64,000 bases of DNA from an uncultured Glaciecola sp. (GCA_947496235.1 CANMCE010000014.1:1-64000), one strand, 5' to 3'. Counted from the first letter of the stretch, positions 8,675 to 18,099 are shown. The notes: a model not told the origin generated them from the letters alone. A program made the numbers and translations.

Positions 8675-8701
8675 AAAGGAGTCGATAATCTACTCCTTTT
8701 T
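8675..8701 (+). terminator. Intrinsic terminator after the AraC gene
   Basis: AAAGGAGT, loop CGATAATCT, ACTCCTTT then TT: an 8-bp perfect stem flanked by A-rich and T-rich sequence, 14 bp after the stop codon. The following 270 bases up to csbD hold no gene that I can support. Confidence 0.78.
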
Positions 8702-8972
8702 CATGGAAATCGAAGAACTAGTATGCTTCTAATGTTTTGCACTAGCACTAACTGTCAAACCTCTGTAAAACTTACAAGCAAATTGAATAAGATTGCTACA
8801 TAACTTTTCAGTAATTTAATGCCAAATTCTTCAACAATGAAAATTATCAATAAATTTCAATTGGTTATCGAGTATTCGAATCTACTTTTAAACTGGTCTA
8901 ACCCTTGCAACCTTGAGGCTGAAGGTCATTAATGACCAATAATGTTCAACAGCAACCAAAGGAGAATTCGTT

Positions 8973-9164
8973 ATGAACAGCGATATCGCAAAAGGTAACT
9001 GGAAAGAAATGAAAGGTAAAATCAAGCAGCAGTGGGGTAAACTTACTGATGACGATGTTGACCAAGCTGAAGGTAATAAAGACGAGCTAGCGGGCAAAAT
9101 CCAAAAGCAATATGGGAAAAGCCGCGAAGAAGCTAAAAAAGAAGTCGATAGATTTTTTAGCTAA
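8973..9164 (+). CDS. CsbD-family stress-response protein
   Basis: 63 residues. The product matches the CsbD/YjbJ family throughout: KGNWKEMKGKIKQQWGKLTD, then the second repeat DELAGKIQKQYGKSREEAKKE. These are small, charged, abundant cytoplasmic proteins induced by general stress, with unknown biochemistry. The start is firm because AAAGGAG lies eight bases before the ATG. It is monocistronic, bounded by the AraC terminator upstream and a hairpin downstream. Confidence 0.94.
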   Translation: MNSDIAKGNWKEMKGKIKQQWGKLTDDDVDQAEGNKDELAGKIQKQYGKSREEAKKEVDRFFS

Positions 9165-9176
9165 TAGCTTAAAAGT

Positions 9177-9210
9177 AAAAGCGCCTGTGGATGAGAATCC
9201 GCGGGCCTTT
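9177..9210 (+). terminator. Probable terminator after csbD-like gene
   Basis: AAAAGCGCC and GGCCTTT arms close an inner GGAT/ATCC stem with loop GAGA, 12 bp after the stop. The stem has mismatches and only a short T-run, so the call is moderate. Confidence 0.45.
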
Positions 9211-9366
9211 CCGTTTCTACGAACCGAAAACCTGTCGGTATTACCCGTCCAACCTTATTAATCCCCCGCAAAGTACTTTGTACCTGTAGCAAAACCTTAA
9301 CTGTCTATTTATACAGTTTGTGCTATATTTTTAATCAATCTCATCTCAAGGTAAAAGGAATAAGCT

Positions 9367-9765
9367 ATGAAGGGAAAATGTTTATGCGGCAGTATTGAAG
9401 TGGAAACACAAGAACAAACTAACCTGGGCTTATGTCATTGTTCCATGTGCCGACGCTGGACTGGTGGACCTATGTTTGCCGTTCATTGTGGAACAGACGT
9501 CAAGTTTACAGGCGATACTCCTTTTCGATACGCTTCTTCAGATTGGGCGGAACGAGGGTTTTGCGGAAAATGTGGCTCGCACTTGTTTTATCATCTATTA
9601 CCAAGCGACGAATACATGCTACCTGCCGGCTTATTTCAAGAAAATGATTTTGCGCTGGTAAGCGAAATCTTCATCGACGAAAAACCAAATTTCTACGAAT
9701 TCAAAAACGACACCAATAAGCTTACTGGCCAGCAAGTATTTGAGCAGTACGCTCCAAAAGATTAA
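9367..9765 (+). CDS. GFA / CENP-V domain zinc protein
   Basis: 132-residue protein of the GFA family (glutathione-dependent formaldehyde-activating enzyme-like). The zinc-binding cysteines are all present: C5 and C7 in KCLCGSI, C23, C25 and C28 in CHCSMCRRW, and C66 and C69 in GFCGKCGSHLF. Many members are small-molecule S-transferases or lyases, or have no known substrate, so the formaldehyde name should not be read as function. AAGG at 9353 is a weak but usable site. The gene is monocistronic and converges on the cohesin-like gene, with a strong hairpin between them. Confidence 0.9.
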   Translation: MKGKCLCGSIEVETQEQTNLGLCHCSMCRRWTGGPMFAVHCGTDVKFTGDTPFRYASSDWAERGFCGKCGSHLFYHLLPSDEYMLPAGLFQENDFALVSEIFIDEKPNFYEFKNDTNKLTGQQVFEQYAPKD

Positions 9766-9775
9766 TTTAGCTAGA

Positions 9776-9808
9776 AGCACGGCCAATACTCAAAGCATTG
9801 GCCGTGCT
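9776..9808. other. Perfect inverted repeat between convergent genes
   Basis: AGCACGGCCAAT (9776-9787) and ATTGGCCGTGCT (9797-9808) form a perfect 12-bp GC-rich stem with a 9-base loop between two convergent stops. No T-run follows on either strand. It probably acts as a bidirectional transcript end or RNA-stabilising hairpin. Confidence 0.55.
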
Positions 9809-9820
9809 ACCGCTAACTAT

Positions 9821-10378
9821 TCACTTCATTTGAGTTGCCAACGAAAGCCTCTTTTTACGCAGAAATACCAATCCACCCAGTAGTAACAACAACATTGAGG
9901 GCACTGGTGTAGTCACTATCTGTTGACCAATCTCGATGTCGGTAGATGCACTGATGTCATAACCTGAATTTTCAAGAAAAGCACCGTAAAAAGCACCATC
10001 AAATATTCCTAGAATGTCTACCACCGCACTACCTACTGATAAAGCCTCAAACGTCAGGGTCACAAGTTGGATATTGCTATCCATTATTGCCGGAAACGCC
10101 AGCCCTGCAAAATTGTTCGGCCCAAAAGAGGCGTCGAAAAAGCTTGGACCAACGGCGAAAGACGTTAAGCTTAAAATGGGTGATAAAGGTTGCAAGTCAA
10201 AACCGAAACTCAGTAAGCCTTCTGTCGTGATATCATTTTGCAATTCTACCGCTATGGTGAAGGTTTCGCCCACCATTATATCGCTGTCGCTAACCACCAA
10301 ATTGGTAATGGGCACAGCATGCGCCGCATTAATTGATAAATAGAACAAACATGTGAAAATAAACATTCTTGTTTTCAT
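9821..10378 (-). CDS. Exported cohesin-like protein with PEP-CTERM-like tail
   Basis: 185 residues from ATG 10378, with GGGAGAAG just upstream; a longer in-frame start at 10432 would overlap the previous gene. Signal peptide ends near AAHA. The body reads as a cohesin-type beta sandwich: VGETFTIAVELQND, LLSFGFDLQPL and IQLVTLTFEALSVGSAVVDI correspond to the family's strand pattern. The C-terminus, TPVPSMLLLLLGGLVFLRKKR, is a PEP-CTERM-like sorting signal with a degenerate VPEP box (VPSM), giving temporary membrane anchoring. It lies 11 bp downstream of a gene whose product ends in a dockerin-like domain, suggesting the two proteins may bind. The binding face cannot be verified by eye. Confidence 0.77.
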   Translation of the reverse strand: MKTRMFIFTCLFYLSINAAHAVPITNLVVSDSDIMVGETFTIAVELQNDITTEGLLSFGFDLQPLSPILSLTSFAVGPSFFDASFGPNNFAGLAFPAIMDSNIQLVTLTFEALSVGSAVVDILGIFDGAFYGAFLENSGYDISASTDIEIGQQIVTTPVPSMLLLLLGGLVFLRKKRLSLATQMK

Positions 10379-10389
10379 TTTACTTCTCC

Positions 10390-12837
10390 CTAATTGATTG
10401 TTGAATTGAATGTTACATAACAGCGATACCAAGCTTGGTAATCACTAAAATCTATATCTTGATCATCGTCATAATCAGCTTCTTCAATGAAGTTAGCATC
10501 GCCTGCGGTGGTTCTTAGGGCAGACATGAAAATGCCGCGGTCTATGTTATCCACATCAGCATCGCCATCTAAATCGCCACAAACTAAGGGCGGTTCGATG
10601 ACCTCACAAGCATCACCTTGGCCGTCGTTGTCACTATCTGCCTGATCTAAATTGGCTGTATCTGGACAGTTATCATCTTCATCCGCTATGCCATCAGCAT
10701 CTGAATCTGGGGTCACCTGCACATCAACGCTTAGGTCTTGCCCTTCAGAAGTGGTATAACTAATTCGCCATGTAAGGGCCTTACAGATATTGGCATCGGT
10801 GTTTGCGCTAAAACTCACGGGATCTATGCTATGCGTAGAACCAAGAGGCACTACAGTTCCGATAACTGTGGGATCTGTATCATCCGAGCGGCCAAATCTG
10901 GCACTTGCGTCAGTGACCACAACCCCAGGTGGCGGATTAAGAATTTGTGCCCTAGCGTTGTGGGCAAACGCTGTTCCCTTGTTATACAGCACCACTGACC
11001 AGTCATCAGTAGAAGTATCTTGTTGGAAACAACTGACCACACCTAAATCTGGCAGATTGGGCAACGCGGGATCTTCAATGGCGTGCTCTACCCAGTTGGT
11101 ATCTGTTCTAATTTGCTCAGCATTGGGGAAAATGATGGTCGCTTTGTTGCGAATTCTATCTCCTGGTAAAAGGTCTTCGCGTGCATTTATGCTAAATGAG
11201 ACGGTCCGGGGCTCACTTGGTGGCAACAATGGATCTTGCCAGAGTATGACACGCTTATCGGGATCATAGCTCCCTCCATTGTTCACTATCAGGGTAGTGT
11301 CATCTAATTCCTCTGCCAGCACATCGTAAATTTGCACGTCAATGGCGTCTGCTTCTCCGATATTTTCATAGGTAATTTGATACTCGTGCAACCGCCCAGC
11401 TTGGGTAATACCATAACCTTGTGAACTCACAGGTGGAACGGCCGTTTTATAATTTGGATCCCTGGCGAGTAAAGCATCGCATCGAGCACGATCACAAGGT
11501 CCATAGGAGCAACAACAAGCGGGCGCCGGTATACCGTTGCCGTGCACGTCTCTTAATTCGCATGCTTGAGGCGGTGGAGGAGATGGAATCGGCGTAGGGC
11601 CCGTAGGGAAAGAACCCGGCCCGCTGTTGTTTAAACAGGTCACCACGTTATTTACGACCAAACAAGGTTGTGGTGGATTATTATTTTGATTCAGTAGCGC
11701 TGGAGGTCGACAATTGGGTGCGCTGGCACAGGCATTGTCACCACAATCAACTCGACCATTGCAGTTGTCATCTATGCCGTTGTTACATATCTCGGGGAAA
11801 CCACTTCTGGATGAATTATCAAATCGAGTAATAAATACATCCGTATTACTTACACCGTCTACATCGATAGCACCTGAAGTCGCAACCGCAATATTCAGCA
11901 AAGCAGAGTTACATTGAAAAATGCCCGAACTCGCATTTACAGGTCCGCTACCGATAAAAGGAGGCAAGGTCATGGTCAGGGTATTGGTGTATTGACTGCC
12001 ATTTGCTAAATCGCCCACTCCCATAGTGATCATGGTTTGATTATTGGAAACCAGTGCAGTTGATGGCGAGCTATTAACTAAACTAGTTCCCAGTGGCGGA
12101 AAATCAATTATTTGGGTTCCATTTGCAGTATCTGGACCACTATTGGACACAGTTAAATCATAGTCAATTGGACTGTTCACCTGACCGGCAACTGAAGGGC
12201 CTAGTTTTACTATGTTCAGGTCAGCTTGGTTTGTTGGTGGTGGGTTTACCGGGTTTACTGCAAAGCGCATTTCACTCCATACTGACAAAGCACAGCCATT
12301 GTAGAGTTCAACCGACGTAATATCACCAATGTCGGTAGCGCCCACAAAGATATTAAATTGCCCTGGTGGAATTGCATGATCTTCAACGCCCAATGAACCC
12401 ACAAAGCGCGCACGGCCCTGACATTCAGCAAACATAAATTGAAAGCCAACCGCCGCTAAAGGTTGACTAAAAGTTATAGTAATAAAATCGGGAAAGAATG
12501 AGACAATTCTATTGTTCGGATAAGTTAATCCAGACGGACTCGGTGTAGAAAAATTAAAATCAACATTGTTCAAGCTAAATTGCACTTGTTGAGCGCCAAA
12601 GACAAAGCCTAAATTTGCATTGAAATCGGTCCGAGTGGCGTTTTGAAATGCCACATCGCTGGTAGAAAACACCAGTCTGGCGTCTACTGAAACTGGTAAG
12701 AATATTAAAAATACAGCAATCAGTAGGTATTGCTGAAGCCAATTTTTTGTTGTCTTGATTTTGCTTATTTTCGCGAGACCAATGGAAAACCGCGCACGAA
12801 AAGATTTGTTAGTTTGGGTATAAATTTGCTTCGTCAT
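10390..12837 (-). CDS. Large secreted DUF11/TSP3 protein with C-terminal dockerin
   Basis: 815 residues, start ATG 12837 behind GGGAGAAAGG. An unusually long signal peptide ends at SVDA53. In order: a beta-rich domain (55-190), a DUF11 repeat (about 200-320), a Cys motif NNGIDDNCNGRVDCGDNAC, a Pro-rich linker with a Cys cluster (ACCCSYGPC), a second DUF11-like and a CARDB-like segment, TSP3 calcium repeats (DSDADGIADEDDNC, DSDNDGQGDAC), and a dockerin-like pair of calcium loops (GDLDGDADVDNID, DYDDDQDIDFSD) at the end. It looks like a calcium-stabilised surface or matrix protein. It forms an operon with the cohesin-like gene, and the divergent CadC-like gene is probably its regulator. Confidence 0.82.
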   Translation of the reverse strand: MTKQIYTQTNKSFRARFSIGLAKISKIKTTKNWLQQYLLIAVFLIFLPVSVDARLVFSTSDVAFQNATRTDFNANLGFVFGAQQVQFSLNNVDFNFSTPSPSGLTYPNNRIVSFFPDFITITFSQPLAAVGFQFMFAECQGRARFVGSLGVEDHAIPPGQFNIFVGATDIGDITSVELYNGCALSVWSEMRFAVNPVNPPPTNQADLNIVKLGPSVAGQVNSPIDYDLTVSNSGPDTANGTQIIDFPPLGTSLVNSSPSTALVSNNQTMITMGVGDLANGSQYTNTLTMTLPPFIGSGPVNASSGIFQCNSALLNIAVATSGAIDVDGVSNTDVFITRFDNSSRSGFPEICNNGIDDNCNGRVDCGDNACASAPNCRPPALLNQNNNPPQPCLVVNNVVTCLNNSGPGSFPTGPTPIPSPPPPQACELRDVHGNGIPAPACCCSYGPCDRARCDALLARDPNYKTAVPPVSSQGYGITQAGRLHEYQITYENIGEADAIDVQIYDVLAEELDDTTLIVNNGGSYDPDKRVILWQDPLLPPSEPRTVSFSINAREDLLPGDRIRNKATIIFPNAEQIRTDTNWVEHAIEDPALPNLPDLGVVSCFQQDTSTDDWSVVLYNKGTAFAHNARAQILNPPPGVVVTDASARFGRSDDTDPTVIGTVVPLGSTHSIDPVSFSANTDANICKALTWRISYTTSEGQDLSVDVQVTPDSDADGIADEDDNCPDTANLDQADSDNDGQGDACEVIEPPLVCGDLDGDADVDNIDRGIFMSALRTTAGDANFIEEADYDDDQDIDFSDYQAWYRCYVTFNSTIN

Positions 12838-12922
12838 AATTGCCTTTCTCCCTAGACAACCTTGCTCAAAACACGCGAAGGTATAATTAGAAATAAAAGC
12901 TATCTCAACCTAATCCAAAAGT

Positions 12923-12950
12923 TCTATGGGAAATCTATGGGAAATCTATG
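12923..12950. promoter_or_regulatory. Three 11-bp-phased direct repeats, likely winged-helix regulator box
   Basis: TCTATGGGAAA occurs at 12923-12933 and 12934-12944, and TCTATG again at 12945-12950. Direct repeats spaced 11 bp, one helical turn, are the classical binding pattern of OmpR/PhoB-type winged helices. The divergent gene at 13029 encodes just such a domain, and the site lies between it and the dockerin gene. Confidence 0.62.
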
Positions 12951-13028
12951 ATCACGGTTAAAACCCATTTATACTGGGATAAAGCAGGTAGCTTATTGAA
13001 GATTTAAAGGATTAATCTGAAGGTGTCT

Positions 13029-15203
13029 ATGCAGGAATTTAGTGTTGATAAATGGCGAGTATATCCATTAGAAAACCGAATTGATGATGGCGAGAACAGT
13101 GTCAAGATAGAACCAAAAGCAATGGAATTGCTTGTTGTATTGGCAAAGGCTGAAGGCAATCTAGTCACACGCGACCAAATATTTGAACAGGTCTGGAAAC
13201 ATCAGGTTATTGCTGATCATGTACTGTATAATTTGATTGCAAATTTGCGCAAAGCAATGGAGCCAAATCCTCACAAACCTTCGTTTATTATCACCGTACC
13301 TAAGAAAGGCTATCGTTTAGCCCAACAAGTATCATGGCAACAAGCGTCACCGGTAGTCCAAACACAGACAGCACCCCCAACAAAAAAATCATCGCCTGTT
13401 GCTTGGCTAGCAATGCTTGGGATTTTATCTGTAGTAGCGGTGTTTTGGTTTATCAATCAATCTAGCAACCAACTCGAGGTTATCGAATCTGAAACTGAGC
13501 AGCCTCAAACGCCAACACAAACGGCGATTGCGGTGTTACCTTTTCAAGTGTTTGACGATGAAGCTGATACGCGCTTTTTTGCTGATGGCTTGGCAGAAGA
13601 AATTATCCATCAACTGGCTTCTGCTCCAGATTTATCGGTTATTTCCCGCTCTTCGTCGTTTTCATTTAAAGACCAAACCATAGATAGCCAAAGCCTAGCT
13701 AAAAAACTGGGAGTCAATTATTTATTAGAAGGCGCGGTAAGAAAAGAAGGCAATACTTTACGTATCAATACCCATCTAATTAATGCCCAAGACGCTACCC
13801 ACGTCTGGTCTAAAGTATTTACTGCTGAAGAACAAAGCCTGTTTAAGTTACAACAGGATATCAGCATTGCCATTGTGACCTCGTTAGAACCCGAGAATGT
13901 TTCAATAACGAGACAAAAATTTAGGCAACATCCTGAATCGGGTGATGCCTACATGCACTTCTTACGTGGCAACGCAATGGCGGCAAGAGCCACACCAGAA
14001 TATACCAGAAAGGCTCTGGCCGAGTTTGAAAAGGCCATAGAATTAGAACCTGACTATGCATTAGCACATGCGTCGATCGCATTAAACACCTTAGTATTAT
14101 TCCAACAACGAGTCATTACAGCAGAGGACACTGTAGATCCTACGCTCAAAGCAATTGAAACCGCTTTGCAAATAAACCCTTTTCTACCAGAAGCAATAGT
14201 AGCCAAAGGTCTTTTTCATTCCACCTTTAATCAAAGGTCTGAAGCAGAACAAGCATTTGAAGAAGCCTTGTCGTTAGACCCAAATTCGGCGCTAGCTCAC
14301 CATAATTACGGCTATTTATTGTGGATTAATCAAGATTACAGTGGCGCCTTGAAACACTTTTCAATTGCCTTGACCTATAATCCTATGTCTGCGATAACTA
14401 ATTTCGCCGTGGCGGATTCACTGTTTTCTTTAGGCCAACTAGAGAAAGCGCTTGCCCAATATATTCATTGTACCGAATTATTGCCCGACTACCCTGCTTG
14501 TCATTTGGGCATAGCCAATTTGTATCGTTTTACCTTGCAATACGACAAAGTTGATAAGCATATGGCAAAGGCAAAAACTTATCTTTCAGACCGAGACTTT
14601 TATTTGTACTACGCCTCGTTAACGGACGCCACTTGGCGCGATGAGTTGCCTCAAGCCAATAACCTAGCTGCAATTTTATATACACACAACGGCGGCACTT
14701 ATATTGGTTTACAAATCAAACTGATTTTAGCGAGTTATGATAATAACCTGGACCAATGGTTAGAGAACACATTGGCATTAAAAAAAGAATGGCCAGACAG
14801 TCAGTCCTTACCAATGGCATTGGGTCTTTATTATTATTTTCAGAACGATTGCAGCACTTCAACTGATTATTATGAAACTGTGCTTTCAGACAACCCGCAA
14901 TATGCAAGCAATTTCAATGTCATGATTTGGGGCGTTTCTCACATAGCCAATCTTGCCTACTGCTATAAACAGACAGAGCAAAACGAGAAATATAGTCAAA
15001 TGATGACATTGTTAGACCAACAACTGAGTACATATCAACTAAAAGATTTTACGGTACCCGGAGTGGCACTAACTACACTTAGATATAAGGTTTTATCCGA
15101 GTCTTCTGCGGTTTCTGATAATCAGCTTGAACAACTTAAGAAAACCAATAAGGTTTTGGATTTTTTAATTAGCCAAGATCCTATATTTCAAGCTACGAAC
15201 TGA
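13029..15203 (+). CDS. CadC-like membrane regulator with TolB-like and TPR domains
   Basis: 724 residues. N-terminal OmpR-type winged helix (1-105, ending FIITVPKKGYRLA), one membrane helix (about 122-143), then a TolB/FlgO-like domain (IAVLPFQVF ... FFADGLAEEI ... YLLEGAVRKEGNTLRI) and a long TPR array to the C-terminus. It would bind DNA in the cytoplasm and sense in the periplasm, as CadC and ToxR do. I start at ATG 13029 (GAAGG five bases upstream) rather than GTG 13023, which lacks a site. It is divergent from the dockerin/cohesin operon and the phased repeats lie between them. It converges on the next gene with a 5-bp gap. Confidence 0.9.
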   Translation: MQEFSVDKWRVYPLENRIDDGENSVKIEPKAMELLVVLAKAEGNLVTRDQIFEQVWKHQVIADHVLYNLIANLRKAMEPNPHKPSFIITVPKKGYRLAQQVSWQQASPVVQTQTAPPTKKSSPVAWLAMLGILSVVAVFWFINQSSNQLEVIESETEQPQTPTQTAIAVLPFQVFDDEADTRFFADGLAEEIIHQLASAPDLSVISRSSSFSFKDQTIDSQSLAKKLGVNYLLEGAVRKEGNTLRINTHLINAQDATHVWSKVFTAEEQSLFKLQQDISIAIVTSLEPENVSITRQKFRQHPESGDAYMHFLRGNAMAARATPEYTRKALAEFEKAIELEPDYALAHASIALNTLVLFQQRVITAEDTVDPTLKAIETALQINPFLPEAIVAKGLFHSTFNQRSEAEQAFEEALSLDPNSALAHHNYGYLLWINQDYSGALKHFSIALTYNPMSAITNFAVADSLFSLGQLEKALAQYIHCTELLPDYPACHLGIANLYRFTLQYDKVDKHMAKAKTYLSDRDFYLYYASLTDATWRDELPQANNLAAILYTHNGGTYIGLQIKLILASYDNNLDQWLENTLALKKEWPDSQSLPMALGLYYYFQNDCSTSTDYYETVLSDNPQYASNFNVMIWGVSHIANLAYCYKQTEQNEKYSQMMTLLDQQLSTYQLKDFTVPGVALTTLRYKVLSESSAVSDNQLEQLKKTNKVLDFLISQDPIFQATN

Positions 15204-15208
15204 GAATA

Positions 15209-16120
15209 TTATTTTTTGTTAGCTTCAAGCCAAGCATCAATTTGCTTATCTACTTCGCTCGGATAAGGCACGCCATCTTCGACGCCAACATAGACCAGGC
15301 ACATGTCTTCTCGTTGGCTAAAGACTTGATGATATTTATCGATCCAAATTCTTAAGTGCTGGGCGAGTTGTTTGCTGGCAGGAATTAAATCATAAATTTC
15401 AGGATTGTTTTGTAGATCCTCTAAAATCGCCTGATTGTGTTTGTAAATGCCTGTATCCGTATAGGCACGCATTTGATCACAAATGAAAGTTTCTTCGTCA
15501 TTCATCTGATCCGCATAGTAGCTAAAAAACAACTCAAATTGCCTTTCTCGCTCTATGCCCAGCCTATCTTGCATCATAGTCACCAGTTGATTGCGGCGCT
15601 TTACTTGAGCAATAAAAGCAGTAAACGCATTCTCTTGGTGTTGATCGATACGCTGCATAGTTTGATATAGGTTTTGTCGCGAATAATGGTCATAGCCAAC
15701 AATAGCTGCCAAAACAACAAAACACATAGCAACACCAGCAAAGACGATACTCTTGCGATTAAATTTTGGCTTAAGACTAAATTTAGCTTCGACAGGCGTA
15801 AGGTCTGGCATACTAAAACCCACACTTCTTGTGGTTTTTATCAATGCCTGATTCTCACCATCATCACCAAGCATCTGCCTTGTATCAGAAACCAGACGAG
15901 ATAGTGACCAATCACTAACAACTTTTCCTGGCCAAAGAGCCTGATGTAAATCGTCTTTATCTAGCGGATTAGGGCTGGCTTGTGCAAGCAACAATAATAG
16001 CATCAAGTTGCGCTCTGGTAGATTCACTTTTTGCCCATTTTTAAATAGGCTTTTATGTTTAAGGTCTAGATAAAAGTCGCCAAAAGCGTAACCCTGTATC
16101 TCCCTATTTTCTGTTTCCAC
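15209..16120 (-). CDS. Membrane-anchored winged-helix regulator, unknown sensor domain
   Basis: 303 residues. The first 105 form an OmpR-type winged helix (LPERNLMLLLLLAQAS, VSDWSLSRLVSDTRQMLGDD), followed by one membrane segment at about 124-146 and a 155-residue helical periplasmic domain that I cannot assign, with a cysteine in FICDQM and another in DMCLVYVG. CadC/ToxR-like topology is clear although the recognition helix region is divergent. The start is GTG 16120 with a weak upstream site, and no in-frame ATG is better placed. It is convergent with the CadC/TPR gene. Target genes are unknown. Confidence 0.8.
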   Translation of the reverse strand: METENREIQGYAFGDFYLDLKHKSLFKNGQKVNLPERNLMLLLLLAQASPNPLDKDDLHQALWPGKVVSDWSLSRLVSDTRQMLGDDGENQALIKTTRSVGFSMPDLTPVEAKFSLKPKFNRKSIVFAGVAMCFVVLAAIVGYDHYSRQNLYQTMQRIDQHQENAFTAFIAQVKRRNQLVTMMQDRLGIERERQFELFFSYYADQMNDEETFICDQMRAYTDTGIYKHNQAILEDLQNNPEIYDLIPASKQLAQHLRIWIDKYHQVFSQREDMCLVYVGVEDGVPYPSEVDKQIDAWLEANKK

Positions 16121-16346
16121 CCAGCAAGTCCTAAATCTAAAGGTTTTTCCCTCTTTGTTTTAAAGTATAAATTGCTAAACAAGTTTGAACAACATTATCT
16201 CGTTGTTAGTCAACTCAATTCGTTAGCTAAATGATTGGATATTAAAGAAAAACAATTATGTACATAAAGTAAACAACCTGTATAGTATTAACAATCTATG
16301 GAACTTAGGGTAATGGGTTCCGATCAATGCGAGTCATTAGTTTAGT

Positions 16347-17198
16347 ATGAAGGCTTTATTATTAGTCGTTACAGCGTTTTTCACTGCCACCGCAATGAGT
16401 GAAGAAACACTCGTATTGTATTCTCGTAACTACACAAATCCTTACGTTAAAGCGCATATAGATAATATTGTTAAGCTGTCAGAAGAAAAGTTCGGAAAAC
16501 TCCACGTCATAAAATCGCAAGATATGGAACAAGGCCGGGCATTTGCTGAACTGGTCAACGGCAATATAGACGTGATTGTTACCGCGCCTACTATAGAAAG
16601 AGAAACCACTGCCCGTGTCCTCTATGTCCCTTTAGACAGAGGCTTACTGGGATTTAGGATTTGTATGAAAAATGCAAATTCCCCTGCATTTAACCGAGTT
16701 AGGTCGGCCATGGATTTGCTAAACAAAGAATTAGCTATAGGCGTTGCAGAACATTGGCCAGATAACATTATCTTTCGCGATAATGGGTTTAGGGTCACTT
16801 CCGTATCAAAAAGAGAATCACTGTTTTTAATGTTGGAACGCAACCGGTTTGACTGTTTAACACGTAGCGTGATGGAAATTGATGACGACATTAAAAACTA
16901 CGGTAATGGTGCTTTAATAGAAGACGATGCTCTCTTGTTCTTATATCCCAACTCTGATTTTATATTTATTAATCCAAAACGTCGGTCATTACATGAAAGA
17001 TTAAGTATAGGTCTTGGTATGGCCATTGAGGACTACAGCTTTTTTACTATCTTTGAAGAGTTTTATGGTGATACTTTAGAAAAGCACAGAGCCTTTGAAC
17101 GTAAGCTAGTATTTATGCAAAACAACACTATCTCTCGGCAGGCGCTTTCTGCGATTAACCATTTTGGTATCGCGAGTTTTATAGTGCCTATAGAATAA
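16347..17198 (+). CDS. Periplasmic solute-binding-like protein (paralogue 1)
   Basis: 283 residues with a signal peptide ending near TATAMS. The mature part looks like a type II periplasmic binding fold (SBP_bac_3-like): a short N-terminal strand, LVNGNIDVIVTAPT where these proteins bind ligand, PLDRGLLGFRIC, and FDCLTRSVMEID. Two cysteines (RIC and FDC) are shared with the next gene and may pair. No permease or ATPase is nearby, so a sensory rather than transport role is likely. It is tandem with its paralogue, which starts 55 bp after this stop. Ligand unknown. Confidence 0.76.
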   Translation: MKALLLVVTAFFTATAMSEETLVLYSRNYTNPYVKAHIDNIVKLSEEKFGKLHVIKSQDMEQGRAFAELVNGNIDVIVTAPTIERETTARVLYVPLDRGLLGFRICMKNANSPAFNRVRSAMDLLNKELAIGVAEHWPDNIIFRDNGFRVTSVSKRESLFLMLERNRFDCLTRSVMEIDDDIKNYGNGALIEDDALLFLYPNSDFIFINPKRRSLHERLSIGLGMAIEDYSFFTIFEEFYGDTLEKHRAFERKLVFMQNNTISRQALSAINHFGIASFIVPIE

Positions 17199-17253
17199 AC
17201 ATCTCCGGTGTCAGGTAATTGATGATGTGTTTGATAAGCAGGTCGTATGCTCA

Positions 17254-18099
17254 ATGAAAGTCGTGTTTTCTTTTATCTTTTTGGTTACCTTCAGCCTGTG
17301 CACACAAGCCCAGGAAAAGTTAATCGTCTGGGACAAAATATACCAAAGGGAATATCTTCGTAATTTCCTGCAGATGGCATTGAATCACACCGAAGAAGGG
17401 AAACAATATCAGCTTGTTCCTTCTATTGCCCTTGAGCAAGGTGATGCATTTGACTATTTAACTCAAGGCAATATCGATATTTTCATCAGTGCAGCAGATA
17501 AAAACCGAGAGTCTTCTTCGTTACCAATCTTCGTGCCCACAGATCGAGGCTTACTTGGATTTAGATTGTGCTTTACGCAAAAATCTAATCCAATATTTGA
17601 GCAGATAAGGTCAGTCGACGCCATGATAAAGCTGGATTTTAGTTTTGGTGTTGGATCGGATTGGCCTGACTTGGGCATTTATCAACAGAACGCTATAAAA
17701 ACAGTGTCTGACAAAATAAATTCAAACCTAACAGCTATGATCATTGATGAGAAGTTTGATTGCTATTCTCGCAGTGTGTATGAAATTGACGAAGAATTAC
17801 ACTTGTATGAAGGTACTGACATTATCGTTGATGAAAACCTGTTATTTATTTATCCCAATGCAGAATTTATTTACATAAATCCGCACAAGTCTGAAGTTCA
17901 CGCTATTTTGCTGCAAGGCATAGACGCGATGCTCAAAGACGACACCTACTTTACTTATTTTGACGACAATTATGCAGACGTACTGCGCAATCATGGAATA
18001 TATGACAGAAAGCTGATTTTTTTAGAAAACAATCAGTTGTCTGAGCAAGCCATAGATGCGGTTAACCGATTTGGTGTTGCCACCTTTATTCAAAATTAG
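17254..18099 (+). CDS. Periplasmic solute-binding-like protein (paralogue 2)
   Basis: 281 residues from ATG 17254, where a signal peptide begins (MKVVFSF ... CTQAQEK); the in-frame GTG at 17227 would add nine residues. It aligns by eye over its whole length with the preceding gene: LTQGNIDIFISA, PTDRGLLGFRLC, FDCYSRSVYEIDEE, LLFIYPNAEFIYINP. The pair arose by tandem duplication and has since diverged. The same cysteine positions are kept. Like its neighbour it lacks transport partners and sits beside hybrid kinases, suggesting sensing of a small ligand. Confidence 0.76.
   Translation: MKVVFSFIFLVTFSLCTQAQEKLIVWDKIYQREYLRNFLQMALNHTEEGKQYQLVPSIALEQGDAFDYLTQGNIDIFISAADKNRESSSLPIFVPTDRGLLGFRLCFTQKSNPIFEQIRSVDAMIKLDFSFGVGSDWPDLGIYQQNAIKTVSDKINSNLTAMIIDEKFDCYSRSVYEIDEELHLYEGTDIIVDENLLFIYPNAEFIYINPHKSEVHAILLQGIDAMLKDDTYFTYFDDNYADVLRNHGIYDRKLIFLENNQLSEQAIDAVNRFGVATFIQN

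Noticed and set aside
10790-11269. 159-codon plus-strand open frame inside the dockerin gene
   Set aside because: It lies wholly opposite a well-supported multi-domain gene, has no ribosome site and its translation shows no domain or signal.
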